Source: Larsenimonas suaedae (GTDB lineage Bacteria > Pseudomonadota > Gammaproteobacteria > Pseudomonadales > Halomonadaceae). Taken from it: a stretch of DNA of 64,000 nucleotides. How positions within the stretch are numbered: the stretch's first letter is position 1; each line of letters begins with the position of its first letter. The DNA lies in contig NZ_JAMLJI010000006.1 of assembly GCF_023712105.1 (NCBI RefSeq), positions 1 through 64,000 on the forward strand, read 5' to 3'. Shown here piece by piece: positions 26,247-34,426 of this stretch. A program made the position numbers and the translations under genes. The notes below the pieces were generated by a model. That model did no database searches. It was not told the origin of the DNA and saw nothing but the letters and a program-made list of their open reading frames with translations.

Positions 26247-26636
26247 ATGGGCCGTCATTGCAAACTCAGCGACCATCAAAAGCGTTAAGTTGCCGACCTC
26301 TTCGATACAACCAACGTCACCATGACCCACCTTGCCACCCTGTACCGCGTCTCGCGTGGCACCGTCCGTCGGGCATTGATCGAGAAAGGCTCGATCTCAG
26401 CCACCACCGACCCGGCCGAGCAGGCGGTAATGGGCTTGCTCCGCAAGCGTGGTATGGGCCCCGAACAACTCGAGATGAAGCTCCCAGAACACTCACTGAC
26501 ACGCGAGCTCGTGCGCAACTACCTGGCAGACCTTACGCCTGCCCAGACCGCCGAGATCAACGAAGACGTGGCTGCCATCCGCTTTGCTCGCCAGCTGCGC
26601 GACAAGGCCATGACTGGCAAGGCAGGGCGAGCATGA
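26247..26636 (+). pseudogene. Helix-turn-helix gene with an internal ochre stop
   Basis: A 130-codon frame starts at ATG 26247 behind GAAGGAG and reads MGRHCKLSDHQKR, then TAA at 26286-26288, then VADLFDTTNVTMTHLATLYRV and onwards to 26636 in the same frame. The HTH (TMTHLATLYRVSRGTVRRAL) spans the re-start region. A Gln codon turned to TAA explains the break. Reinitiation at the ATG at 26322, which lacks a clear ribosome site, would give a 104-aa protein. It overlaps the next gene by ATGA, so it was the first gene of this small operon. Confidence 0.7.
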
Positions 26637-27025
26637 GTACGACCACACCGGAGCTGCCGTTCACCCTCGGCCCCTGGGTACTTGAAGAGAACCCGACCAT
26701 TGCGGAAGGGCTTCAGGTCGCCGCCTATGAATACACCGGAAAGATGGCAGGCAATCGCTGTCTGCAAATCATTGTCCGAACCAACAATCCCGCTGACCGC
26801 AGCCTGATTACCAACGCGTTGCCGTTGCTGCTGCTGGTCAAACAATTCGCCGACGCATGCCGCGATCCCAATGCCCTCAACCACAAGTATCTGATGCTTT
26901 TGAGCCAGAACGCAGATGAGGTCATCGCGGCCTGTATGCAGGAAATCCATGCAGACTCATACCCAACACCACCGCCGTCAGGCGCAACCGTCGTTCCCTT
27001 TCGAGATCCTCGATACACCCACTAG
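26633..27025 (+). CDS. Hypothetical protein, 130 aa
   Basis: Starts at the ATGA overlap with the HTH gene. It has an LPFTLGPWVL strand near the N-terminus and a hydrophobic helix with ITNALPLLLLVKQFADACRD around residues 62-82. This pattern of small phage proteins of unknown function is common; no family is assigned. Confidence 0.6.
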   Translation: MSTTTPELPFTLGPWVLEENPTIAEGLQVAAYEYTGKMAGNRCLQIIVRTNNPADRSLITNALPLLLLVKQFADACRDPNALNHKYLMLLSQNADEVIAACMQEIHADSYPTPPPSGATVVPFRDPRYTH

Positions 27026-27191
27026 CACGCAACCCCAGAGCCTCTATCCCACCAAGGACAGTCTGTCCGAGGCTCTGGCGTATCTGGAAGGCCAACTCCC
27101 GATCACGCATTCCAACGAGCTGTATCCGCTGCTCATGATCTACCACAACACCCTGCTCAAGACGCTGGGCATATCGGAGACCCGTCAATGA
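26949..27191 (+). CDS. Hypothetical protein, 80 aa, overlapping
   Basis: Overlaps the end of the previous gene by 77 bp in another frame and starts after AGGAAATCC. The C-terminal half is a helical Leu/Ile-rich domain (LSEALAYLEGQLPITHSNELYPLLMIYH). It ends in an ATGA overlap with the next gene, which supports that it is translated. Confidence 0.55.
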   Translation: MQTHTQHHRRQAQPSFPFEILDTPTSTQPQSLYPTKDSLSEALAYLEGQLPITHSNELYPLLMIYHNTLLKTLGISETRQ

Positions 27192-27412
27192 ACCCGACAG
27201 GAACGCACCCTTATACCCATCGCCCGAACCACCGTTACCTGACGGTCGTGCTGGAGAAGCTGGACGATGCCACCAATCCAGACTCCCTCGATGACCTGTT
27301 CGACTCGATGAAAAACGACACCGAAAGCACGTCGTTGGCCGGCGTCCGAGTAACCGCCATCAGCATTGGCGACGAGGTCAGTGCCGCAGAAGACAACGAT
27401 GAGCACGAGTAA
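27188..27412 (+). CDS. Hypothetical acidic protein, 74 aa
   Basis: Coupled to the previous gene by ATGA. Acidic C-terminal half with Asp and Glu clusters and a YLTVVLEKLDD strand-helix near residue 17. No recognised domain. Confidence 0.5.
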   Translation: MNPTGTHPYTHRPNHRYLTVVLEKLDDATNPDSLDDLFDSMKNDTESTSLAGVRVTAISIGDEVSAAEDNDEHE

Positions 27413-27581
27413 GACTGATCGTGATGAACCAGAAGCTGTCTGTTGGACGTGACTGGGGGCCTACAATCCACGGCACTACCTTGGGCGGCCACCTACGGGA
27501 GTGCCAAGAGCGCATAACCGTGTAACTGCTGGGCCGCATACACGAAGGCCAAAACGTGGTTTCGCTTAGGAGTAGATCGGC
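27413..27581. other. Non-coding or decayed stretch
   Basis: Only a 34-codon frame starting at 27424 is open on the plus strand; it has no family features. The sequence leads into a clearly decayed gene and may be part of the same erosion. Confidence 0.4.
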
Positions 27582-27853
27582 ATGATCTTTACGCTTGAAA
27601 ATGCAAGAATACCGGCCATTTGCACCCGTGCGGATATTGAGCAGTTGCCCACCTAGTAGCTACCTGCCCTATATAGCGAGCTAACCGGCAAGCCCACCAA
27701 ATGGTTCGCCAACTGGGACAAGGGGCTGGAGCAGGTCTGGAAGACGCTAGAGGCCGCTGGACGTGCTGCCCAGCCCTCATTGCTGGCTCTGCTGGGGAGA
27801 GACCGCATACCGTATCGGAAATCCACGAGCTGCTGGGTCTGCCTTCCGACTAG
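27582..27853 (+). pseudogene. Decayed DUF3489-like gene
   Basis: ATG at 27582 follows TTAGGAG. After 24 codons come two consecutive TAG stops (27654-27659), then the same frame continues as LPALYSELTGKPTKWFANW...LEQVWKTLE, the usual N-terminal pattern of DUF3489-like phage proteins (YN-LTGK-VK-F, ERVWKAL). Further on the homologous-looking HTVSEIHELLGLPSD is in another frame, so a frameshift is also present. Two stops and a frameshift mark it as dead. It sits next to the restriction-modification genes, whose arrival may have made the site dispensable. Confidence 0.7.
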
Positions 27854-27944
27854 AAGGCCCGGAACCTAATAGATAGGGCACGCCGTTAAGAATGTTGGCC
27901 CCTGCACCTTTGGGCTTTGAATTAGATTTACGACCGAGAATTCT

Positions 27945-28871
27945 ATGAACCAGATTGCAAGTGAGTTAGACGTTAAAAGCCAAGTTATAAATGGGGACTG
28001 TATCGAAGAGCTGAAGAAGCTGCCAGATAATTCGGTCCATCTAATCCTTAGCGATATCCCTTATGGCATCGGTGCTGATGAGTGGGATGTTCTGCATTCG
28101 AACACCAACAGTGCGTACATGGGCAATAGCCCAGCCCAGCAAAAAGCGGGGTCAGTGTTTCAGCGCAGAGGAAAGCCTATTAATGGTTGGTCTGAGGCAG
28201 ATCGGGAAATCCCAAAGCAATATTACGAGTGGTGCTCTCTTTGGGCCAAAGAATGGCTTAGGGTGTTAAAGCCTGGGGGATCAGCAATCGTTTTTGCTGG
28301 TCGACGGTACGCTCCCCGCTGCGTTGTCGCACTTGAGGACGCAGGCTTTAACTTTAGGGATATGCTTTCGTGGGTAAAGCCCCGAGCTACACATCGCGCC
28401 CAACGGCTGAGTATTGTTTATGACCGTCGGGGGGGTGAAGACGATGCAGAAGAGTGGACGGGTTGGCGGATAGGCAACTTACGCCCCAGCTTTGAGCCTA
28501 TCATCTGGTGCTTCAAGCCATACAAGCACACAATTGCAGATAATGTTCTCGAACACGGTGTTGGCGCATATAATCAGGATGCGTTTGAGGCCGCAACGGG
28601 TCACATTAAGAACATAATCGAAATGGGCATGGAAAAGGGCGAAGGCGGCTTGCACCCTGCTCAAAAGCCGGCAAAGCTCCTAGAGGTTTTGATCTCCCTC
28701 GTCACCAAGCCCGGTCACGTGGTGCTCGACCCATTCGCCGGTAGTGGCTCGACCGGGGCTGCGGCTGCCAACTTGGGCCGCAAGTTCATCATGATCGAGA
28801 AAGACCAAGAGATCTTCTCGACCATGAAGGGCCGATTGGTCGACTTCAACCAGCAGGACCTATTTCTTTAG
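27945..28871 (+). CDS. DNA adenine methyltransferase, beta class (M.HindIII-like)
   Basis: A 308-aa N6-adenine methylase. SDIPYG (residues 36-41) is catalytic motif IV in the DPPY position, and DPFAGSGSTGAAAANLG (from ~262) is the AdoMet-binding motif I. Motif IV before motif I defines the beta class, to which M.HindIII belongs. It would protect host and phage DNA at the site cut by the converging nuclease; by family that is AAGCTT. The gene and its partner are AT-richer than the phage core, suggesting transfer. It overlaps the nuclease gene tail to tail by 12 bp. Confidence 0.88.
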   Translation: MNQIASELDVKSQVINGDCIEELKKLPDNSVHLILSDIPYGIGADEWDVLHSNTNSAYMGNSPAQQKAGSVFQRRGKPINGWSEADREIPKQYYEWCSLWAKEWLRVLKPGGSAIVFAGRRYAPRCVVALEDAGFNFRDMLSWVKPRATHRAQRLSIVYDRRGGEDDAEEWTGWRIGNLRPSFEPIIWCFKPYKHTIADNVLEHGVGAYNQDAFEAATGHIKNIIEMGMEKGEGGLHPAQKPAKLLEVLISLVTKPGHVVLDPFAGSGSTGAAAANLGRKFIMIEKDQEIFSTMKGRLVDFNQQDLFL

Positions 28872-29879
28872 GATCTTCCTGAATTTTAGAATGTTGTCCC
28901 GTTGGCGAAGTAAATTTTGGTTATCGAGCTGGTAGCGCACTGCTACTAGCTCCTCTTTCAGAGTTTCAACCGGCAAACTGTCAACCCAAGCACGGGTGGC
29001 TGCTTCTTCAGATGTTAGGTGTTCGTCCAACCACGCCTTCGTGTGATAAACCTTTTCACTGACTACATAGTCTGCAAGCGGCTGGAAGTGGTTCCAGCTG
29101 GGTACGCCCGTGTTAAGCAGGTGTTCAGTTATTTTCTCAAAGTAGACCTTCCTAGACCCAGATTTATTTGTTTCCTCGTTGGGGAAAATTTCCGCATGTC
29201 GCTCGAAGAAGTTGAGTAAAGATTGTTTCTCCATTCCGGTTAGAAGCATGAACGCCATGTGCTCATAGAATAGCATCACGATGGGCGAATTCTTGTCGGT
29301 GAGATAGAGATAGAAATCGCTTCCATTCTTCCAATCGTGCTGGGAAGGGAACGTGACCAACCCGCCCACACGCTTGTCTGCTTTGTAGTGCGATAGCCAT
29401 TTAGTTATGTCGCCTTTCTTCAGCGCATCCTTTACGTTAGGGGCTGCTTGGCTCCTGCCGAGGCGATAGGACTTGGCATCGCAGACAATAATCTTGTTTT
29501 CATCGCTGATTGTAACGTCTTCTTTACTGGCCTTCTGTGTAGGCAGCGTGGAGTCAGTGAAGCCAAGTCGAATGGCCCATTCGCAAGCGACTGCCTCAAC
29601 CAGCTTGGTATACAGCGTCTCCTGACTGGAGTCGGCTTTGTACACTTCTGGGATATACCCTGTGTGGCAGAGAAGAAAAGCAAATTCCCTTTTCGGCATA
29701 TCCCGCAGTTGTGCGGCAAACTTCCGTGCTAAACCTTCTGTATCCGGCGCTAAGTTCCAATCGGTATGTTGCTCCAATATAAAATCTGAAAGTACCTCGT
29801 AGCTCACATACCTATTCTCGTTGTCTTTGAAGGTATCGCCGAACCACTCGCCAAAAAGGGCCTTGATATCAACCGCCAT
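28860..29879 (-). CDS. Type II restriction endonuclease, HindIII family
   Basis: A 339-aa protein aligned by eye with R.HindIII (300 aa). IVCDAKSYRLGRSQ at residues 131-144 corresponds to the HindIII LVADAKSFRLSRT active-site strand with the Asp-x-Lys pair. Upstream GYIPEVYKADSSQETLYTK matches GILPEAIKPSSTQEKLFSK, and the later VMLFYEHMAFML matches LLFSWEHLAILL. It probably cleaves AAGCTT. It is convergent with the methylase, the usual order that lets methylation be set independently. On a phage-plasmid it could exclude other phages and stabilise carriage. Confidence 0.88.
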   Translation of the reverse strand: MAVDIKALFGEWFGDTFKDNENRYVSYEVLSDFILEQHTDWNLAPDTEGLARKFAAQLRDMPKREFAFLLCHTGYIPEVYKADSSQETLYTKLVEAVACEWAIRLGFTDSTLPTQKASKEDVTISDENKIIVCDAKSYRLGRSQAAPNVKDALKKGDITKWLSHYKADKRVGGLVTFPSQHDWKNGSDFYLYLTDKNSPIVMLFYEHMAFMLLTGMEKQSLLNFFERHAEIFPNEETNKSGSRKVYFEKITEHLLNTGVPSWNHFQPLADYVVSEKVYHTKAWLDEHLTSEEAATRAWVDSLPVETLKEELVAVRYQLDNQNLLRQRDNILKFRKILKK

Positions 29880-30456
29880 GAATCTCCCCTGAGCAAACGT
29901 AAAAGTATGAAAATAAAGGGGGGGGCTCTCTTTGTCGAGGCGCTTCCGTTGAGCATCTCGAGTAGTCTCGCGGGTGCGCGATAACCCACGGGTAACGAGG
30001 AGTTGCCAAAGGGACTGGCGCTGGTGGGTCTAGCGGGTGGCTGCTGATCTGCCGGACCGTTTCTGTTTGTAGTACTGGCTTCCCTCTATAGCGGCCTTCT
30101 GGCAAAACGGTTTCCAGCGATTCTAAGTAGCCCTTATCCGCTGAACGTCGTTTCAGCTGGGCAGTTTCCGCCAGCGCCTCGACCTTCGCCGATAAGGTGC
30201 AGCCGGTAGTCATCGAAAGCAAAACAAGACAGTACCTCCGCCCCCCAGCTTATTACGCAGCTATTTGACAGGGTGGCCTTCCTTAGTGGCCGGATGCCAA
30301 CCAACATCCACTGCACCATGCGCCCTATCAAAACCCTGATCCCTCATTACTTCATTTACTTCTACTTCACGTTGGAAATAAACGTCCAGCGTGCCTCATC
30401 CCAGAAAACCATGAGCCTGGCGTAAGCCGCTCACCCGAACCAGACAAGGAAGATCC
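29880..30456. other. Intergenic stretch without a convincing gene
   Basis: About 577 bp between the nuclease start and the MoxR-like gene. It has a run of seven G at 29920-29926 and an AT-rich plus-strand part near 30340-30390 containing CATTACTTCATTTACTT, slightly like the octamer units. A minus-strand frame with a lipobox-like start (TTG at 30222) is not convincing. Promoters for the nuclease and the middle gene block must lie here. Confidence 0.4.
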
Positions 30457-31479
30457 ATGAAATATACCGTCACGCCCTCACAGGCCAAGTCACAGCTCAT
30501 CCATGCCCTGACAGCAGGACTGGTTCCGGTCATCCATGGCAGCCCGGCCATCGGCAAATCCGCCATCGTGCGTCAGGTCGCCGAGGAATTTAATCTCGAG
30601 CTGATCGATGTGCGCCTGTCGCAGTACGACCCGACCGATCTAAATGGCTTCCCCAAGATCGATGTCGAGCGTGGCCGTGCCGGATACGTGCCCATGGAAA
30701 CCTTCCCGCTCGAGGGCGATCCGCTGCCGGAAGACAAGGACGGCTGGCTGATCTTCTTCGACGAGATCTCGAGTGCCCCACGCTCGGTACAGGCAGCGGC
30801 CTACAAGATCCTGCTGGATCGCATGGTCGGACAGAGCCGGTTGCATCCCAAGGCGGTCATGGCCGGGGCAGGCAACCTCGAGACAGACAACGCCATCGTC
30901 GAGGAAATGTCGACGGCCCTGCAGTCGCGCCTGTCTCACCTTGAGATGGTGCCAAACCTCAACGACTGGATCGCTCAGGCGGCCAAGGACAAGGTCGACT
31001 ACCGCATCCTGTCGTTCCTGCGTTTCAAGCCGGATCTGCTTTACAGCTTCAAACCAGACCACACCGACTTCACCTACGCCTCACCGCGTACCTGGTACAA
31101 GGCCAGCCCGCTGACCAAGGGTCGCACCGACATCAATGAGGTCATGCCGATTCTTGCCGGCACGGTGTCGTCCGGGGTGGCCAGCGAGTTCAAGTCGTTC
31201 GTCGAGATCCACGAGCAGCTGCCGACCATTGAGCAGATCGTGGCGGCGCCGTCGGAGATCTCGCTGCCCCAGGAACCAAGCATCCAGTTTGCACTGACCG
31301 GCTCCATTGCCGCTCACGCCAAGGAATCCGTGCTCGATGGCCTGATGACGTTTGTGCGTCGTCTGCCGCCCGAGTTCCAGATCGTGTGCATGCGCGACAT
31401 GCTGCGTCATCACCCGGTGCTGGTTCAGCACGACGCCATCAAGAACTGGATCAGCGTCAACGCGGTCGAGCTGTTCTAG
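30457..31479 (+). CDS. MoxR-like AAA+ ATPase (N4 gp24-like)
   Basis: A 340-aa AAA+ protein. GSPAIGKS (residues ~28-35) is Walker A, WLIFFDEISSA (~94-104) is Walker B, and AGAGNLETDNA (~143-153) fits sensor 1. The C-terminal part is the helical lid. MoxR-type ATPases remodel partner proteins together with a VWA protein; the partner is encoded 1.2 kb downstream, as in N4-like phages (gp24 and gp25). GGAAGATCC precedes the ATG, and a terminator follows. Confidence 0.85.
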   Translation: MKYTVTPSQAKSQLIHALTAGLVPVIHGSPAIGKSAIVRQVAEEFNLELIDVRLSQYDPTDLNGFPKIDVERGRAGYVPMETFPLEGDPLPEDKDGWLIFFDEISSAPRSVQAAAYKILLDRMVGQSRLHPKAVMAGAGNLETDNAIVEEMSTALQSRLSHLEMVPNLNDWIAQAAKDKVDYRILSFLRFKPDLLYSFKPDHTDFTYASPRTWYKASPLTKGRTDINEVMPILAGTVSSGVASEFKSFVEIHEQLPTIEQIVAAPSEISLPQEPSIQFALTGSIAAHAKESVLDGLMTFVRRLPPEFQIVCMRDMLRHHPVLVQHDAIKNWISVNAVELF

Positions 31480-31504
31480 GCCCTGTGACCCTTCATTTTT
31501 TTCC

Positions 31505-31541
31505 ATGCCCTCGGTGCCAACGCATCGGGGGCATTTCTTTG
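31505..31541 (+). terminator. Terminator after MoxR-like gene
   Basis: ATGCCC and GGGCAT arms with a T-rich tail (TTTCTTT). Confidence 0.6.
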
Positions 31542-31572
31542 TTGGCCCTTCCCTGATCGAGAATCCACCCGC

Positions 31573-31851
31573 ATGAACCATCACTTCAAGGCAGGCGACC
31601 AGCTGCTATGTCTCGCCAACCGGAGCCAGGAAGACCTGCTGCCGTCCCACGTCGTCTGTGTCGCCCTGACCGATACCCTGCCGGGCATATTCGCCGATCG
31701 GCCCTACATCACCGTCACGTCTGCGCGTCTTGAGGGCCGTCCCGTCACCGCCCATGCGTCCCGCTTCATCCGTTATGACGGCTCGGAGCTGACGCCTGAG
31801 CGTATCGAGGAACTCAAGGAGCAGTTTCGAGGGAATATTCATGGGGGATAG
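31573..31851 (+). CDS. Hypothetical protein, 92 aa
   Basis: A small beta-rich protein (FKAGDQLLCLANRS..., VTSARLEGRPVTAHASRFIRYD) resembling SH3-like or KOW-like small phage folds. Its end overlaps the next start by 11 bp. Part of the small-gene run between the MoxR-like and VWA genes. Confidence 0.6.
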   Translation: MNHHFKAGDQLLCLANRSQEDLLPSHVVCVALTDTLPGIFADRPYITVTSARLEGRPVTAHASRFIRYDGSELTPERIEELKEQFRGNIHGG

Positions 31852-32296
31852 AACCTGGGCACGGGTGTCCGTGCTTGCCGAGCACAAGGCAGCCGCCCTC
31901 AGGATCCTGGACAACATCTGCTGTGGGTATGGCCCGGTCGAGGGCACCACATCGCTGTTTGTCATGGAGTTCGAGGAGGCGAACTACGGCCAGATCGAGG
32001 AGCTTAAACAGCTCGAGGCGGCCGGCATCGCCTTCGACCACGTCTGGGGGCCCGGCGACACGTTTGAGGGCTGCACGCATTACCTTCGCTTCACTGAAGA
32101 CGGCGAGCCCGACAGCACCTACATCGGCGACGCCGAACTCAGCCTCACCCTGCATTCCCTGATCGACCTGACCGCCGATCCCGACGCACTGGCGCGCTAC
32201 ATCAGGGAGAAATACACGGCTACCCAGCCCAAGCCCTGGGACAACCAGCTCGAATACGGCAAGCGCCACCAGCTGCGCACGCTGGTCACTCAATAG
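31841..32296 (+). CDS. Hypothetical protein, 151 aa
   Basis: A soluble alpha/beta protein with acidic composition. EFEEANYGQIEELKQLEAAGI followed by a HVWGPGD segment suggests a small effector-like fold. No family recognised. Nine bases separate it from the membrane protein gene. Confidence 0.6.
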   Translation: MGDRTWARVSVLAEHKAAALRILDNICCGYGPVEGTTSLFVMEFEEANYGQIEELKQLEAAGIAFDHVWGPGDTFEGCTHYLRFTEDGEPDSTYIGDAELSLTLHSLIDLTADPDALARYIREKYTATQPKPWDNQLEYGKRHQLRTLVTQ

Positions 32297-32305
32297 GAAC
32301 CATCC

Positions 32306-32767
32306 ATGTACGAAGTCTTTGAACGGTTGGCGACCCTCTACACGGTTGCCGGCGTGCTGATCTACGTCTCGCTTATGGCGGGCTACATCCGATCGTGGAC
32401 GCTCCCTCCGGGAGCTGATTTGAAGTGGTGGGACAGCCTGCTGCGCACTCTGGCCTTTTGCCTGATCCAGCCTGCCATCGTTATTTGGCAGATCGCCGTT
32501 GGGGTCATCCAGATGGCCTGTGACGCCTCGACAGCCTGGCGTGGGGTCTTCGACCCCGACAGTGGCACCGAGGAGCTCTTCATGGGGGCCATCTGGCTCT
32601 GGATTGCCGTTGACGCATTCCGGGAAGGCTATGGGGGCCTCGCCATTTTCATGTCCATCACCGCACTTTTTCTCTGGCAGTCGGCGAAAGCCATGCAACG
32701 ACTAAGGAACAGCCATGAACGCACCGATTCACCCGAATCTGGCGACCGCACAGAAGGCACTGGATAA
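32306..32767 (+). CDS. Membrane protein, 153 aa, overlapping the VWA gene
   Basis: Four hydrophobic segments are seen at about residues 10-28, 48-70, 90-108 and 112-128, and the C-terminus is polar. The frame overlaps the VWA gene by 53 bp. A membrane link for the MoxR/VWA pair is one possibility. Confidence 0.6.
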   Translation: MYEVFERLATLYTVAGVLIYVSLMAGYIRSWTLPPGADLKWWDSLLRTLAFCLIQPAIVIWQIAVGVIQMACDASTAWRGVFDPDSGTEELFMGAIWLWIAVDAFREGYGGLAIFMSITALFLWQSAKAMQRLRNSHERTDSPESGDRTEGTG

Positions 32768-33917
32768 AGCCAAGATCGCACTGATGCGCCAGAAGGACTC
32801 CGCCTTTTTCTGCACCGTCTGCTTTTCCCTGAAGCATGTCTGGGACACCCGCGTAGAAACGGCTGAAACCGACGGCCTGACCATTTACTACTCCCCGGAC
32901 TTCTTCCTGGCGCACACCCCCGAGCAGCAGCTGGGCCTGCTTTTGCACGAGACCCTGCATGTGGCGTTCATGCACATGGTTCGCCGGGGCACGCGTGAAC
33001 CAGAGAAATTCAACCGGGCAGCGGACTACGTGATCAACCTGATCATCACGGATCGAGGCATCCAGATCCCGCCCGGGGGCCTTCTTGATCGGCAGTACCA
33101 GGGCATGAGCACCGAAGAGGTGTATGACCTGCTGCCGGACGAGCCGACTGAGCCGCTGCCCATGAGCGATCTGATCGAGCCGGGGCAGGGCGATGCCCCA
33201 CCCGGGGACAGCCCGGGCGAGAGCGGGGGCCGTGGCGTGCCTGGCAGTGGTGCCAATGAGGCCGCCGCCGAGGTCGAGCAGAAGATCCAGGACATTCTGG
33301 TTCGTGCCGCCCTTCAGTCGAAGATGATGGGGGACACACCGGGGAGCATTCCCGGTCAGATCCAGATATTCATCGACACCCTGCTCAATCCAAAGCTGCC
33401 CTGGCACCAGATCCTTGCGCGATTCATGAACGCCATGGTGAAGGAGGACTATTCCTGGCGCCGCCCGAACCGACGCTTCATGCCCGAGCACTACCTGCCC
33501 TCGCTGTACAGCGAAGGACTGGGCGAGGTGGCCATTGCCGTCGATGCCTCGGCGTCAGTGAAGGATGCGGAATTTCTTCGGTTCGTCAGCGAAACCCACG
33601 GCATCCTGTCACGCATGAAGCCACCGGCGATCCATCTGATCCAGTTCGATACCTGCATCAAGTCCGTCAATCGTGTCCGCACCACCCGAGAGCTCGAGAA
33701 CGTCGAGTTCAAAGGGCGGGGAGGTACGCACATCGGCGAGGTCATGGACTGGACAGCCCGGCACAAGCCGCAGGTGCTTTTGATGTTCACCGATGGCCAC
33801 TTCCGGTTCGACGAGAACGTGATCGATCCCCGAGTGCAGATCATCTGGCTCATTCACGACAACACCAAGTTCAACGCGCCCTTTGGCAAAACCATTCACT
33901 ACGCAATGGATGACTGA
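32715..33917 (+). CDS. VWA and metallopeptidase-like protein (N4 gp25-like)
   Basis: A 400-aa protein with two parts. The N-terminal domain has HETLH at residues 78-82, the zinc-binding HExxH motif of the DUF2201 metallopeptidase-like family. A Pro/Gly-rich linker near 150-185 leads to a von Willebrand A domain with the metal-site motif AVDASASV (~275-282), a conserved Thr in GRGGTHIG and FTDGHF. Such proteins pair with MoxR ATPases; in N4-like phages both are early or middle genes. The target is unknown. Confidence 0.85.
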   Translation: MNAPIHPNLATAQKALDKAKIALMRQKDSAFFCTVCFSLKHVWDTRVETAETDGLTIYYSPDFFLAHTPEQQLGLLLHETLHVAFMHMVRRGTREPEKFNRAADYVINLIITDRGIQIPPGGLLDRQYQGMSTEEVYDLLPDEPTEPLPMSDLIEPGQGDAPPGDSPGESGGRGVPGSGANEAAAEVEQKIQDILVRAALQSKMMGDTPGSIPGQIQIFIDTLLNPKLPWHQILARFMNAMVKEDYSWRRPNRRFMPEHYLPSLYSEGLGEVAIAVDASASVKDAEFLRFVSETHGILSRMKPPAIHLIQFDTCIKSVNRVRTTRELENVEFKGRGGTHIGEVMDWTARHKPQVLLMFTDGHFRFDENVIDPRVQIIWLIHDNTKFNAPFGKTIHYAMDD

Positions 33918-33919
33918 GC

Positions 33920-34186
33920 ATGAGCTGCATCTACCGAACCATCGCCGGCGAGACCTGTGATTACGAGGTCATGGCCTGCGTGGTGCGGCAGGGATGCGTC
34001 CACGGCGTTGACCCCAGCAAGACCGCCCCGGAGTTCTGGGGCGTGTACGAACGCACGACCACGGGCCCCGACTTCCGGGCCCGTCACATGGAAGATTTCA
34101 ACACCCTGCAGCAGGCCGGCGACTTCGCAGACCGCATGGCCAAGACCAACAAAATGATGGCGCTCATCGTGCCACGCATAACATGA
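33920..34186 (+). CDS. Hypothetical protein, 88 aa
   Basis: Starts two bases after the VWA stop. It has three Cys in the first 27 residues and a helical C-terminus (FNTLQQAGDFADRMAKTNKMM). No family recognised. Confidence 0.6.
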   Translation: MSCIYRTIAGETCDYEVMACVVRQGCVHGVDPSKTAPEFWGVYERTTTGPDFRARHMEDFNTLQQAGDFADRMAKTNKMMALIVPRIT

Positions 34187-34204
34187 CCCCGATTAAGGAC
34201 AGCC

Positions 34205-34414
34205 ATGGCTACCGTAACTATCTCAGTGACTGATCTGGAACGAGGGAAAGTTCAGATCGCCCTGGGCGGCGACCCATTGCAGGAAGGACGTCCCCCAACG
34301 CATGCCCACGCGGTTGCGCTCATCCTCGCCGAGCAGATCAAGCACATCACCTTCGGTAACGAACTCCGCGGTATCTCACTTAATCCGGGTCAGTACTCCC
34401 GACAGATTCATTGA
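34205..34414 (+). CDS. Hypothetical protein, 69 aa
   Basis: A small protein of type beta-alpha (MATVTISVTDLERGKVQIALGG..., HAHAVALILAEQI). This pattern recurs in small N4-like proteins. AGGACAGCC precedes the ATG. Function unknown. Confidence 0.6.
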   Translation: MATVTISVTDLERGKVQIALGGDPLQEGRPPTHAHAVALILAEQIKHITFGNELRGISLNPGQYSRQIH

Positions 34415-34426
34415 TTGGACACTCCC

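Noticed and set aside
26258-27025. 255-codon plus-strand frame
   Set aside because: Its first half is out of frame with the HTH gene and has unnatural composition; only the part from ATG 26633, coupled by ATGA, looks real.
29869-30331. Minus-strand frames with a lipobox-like start, considered as a spanin
   Set aside because: The start is TTG without a ribosome site, and the sequence is not hydrophobic enough before the Cys and degrades into low-quality reading.
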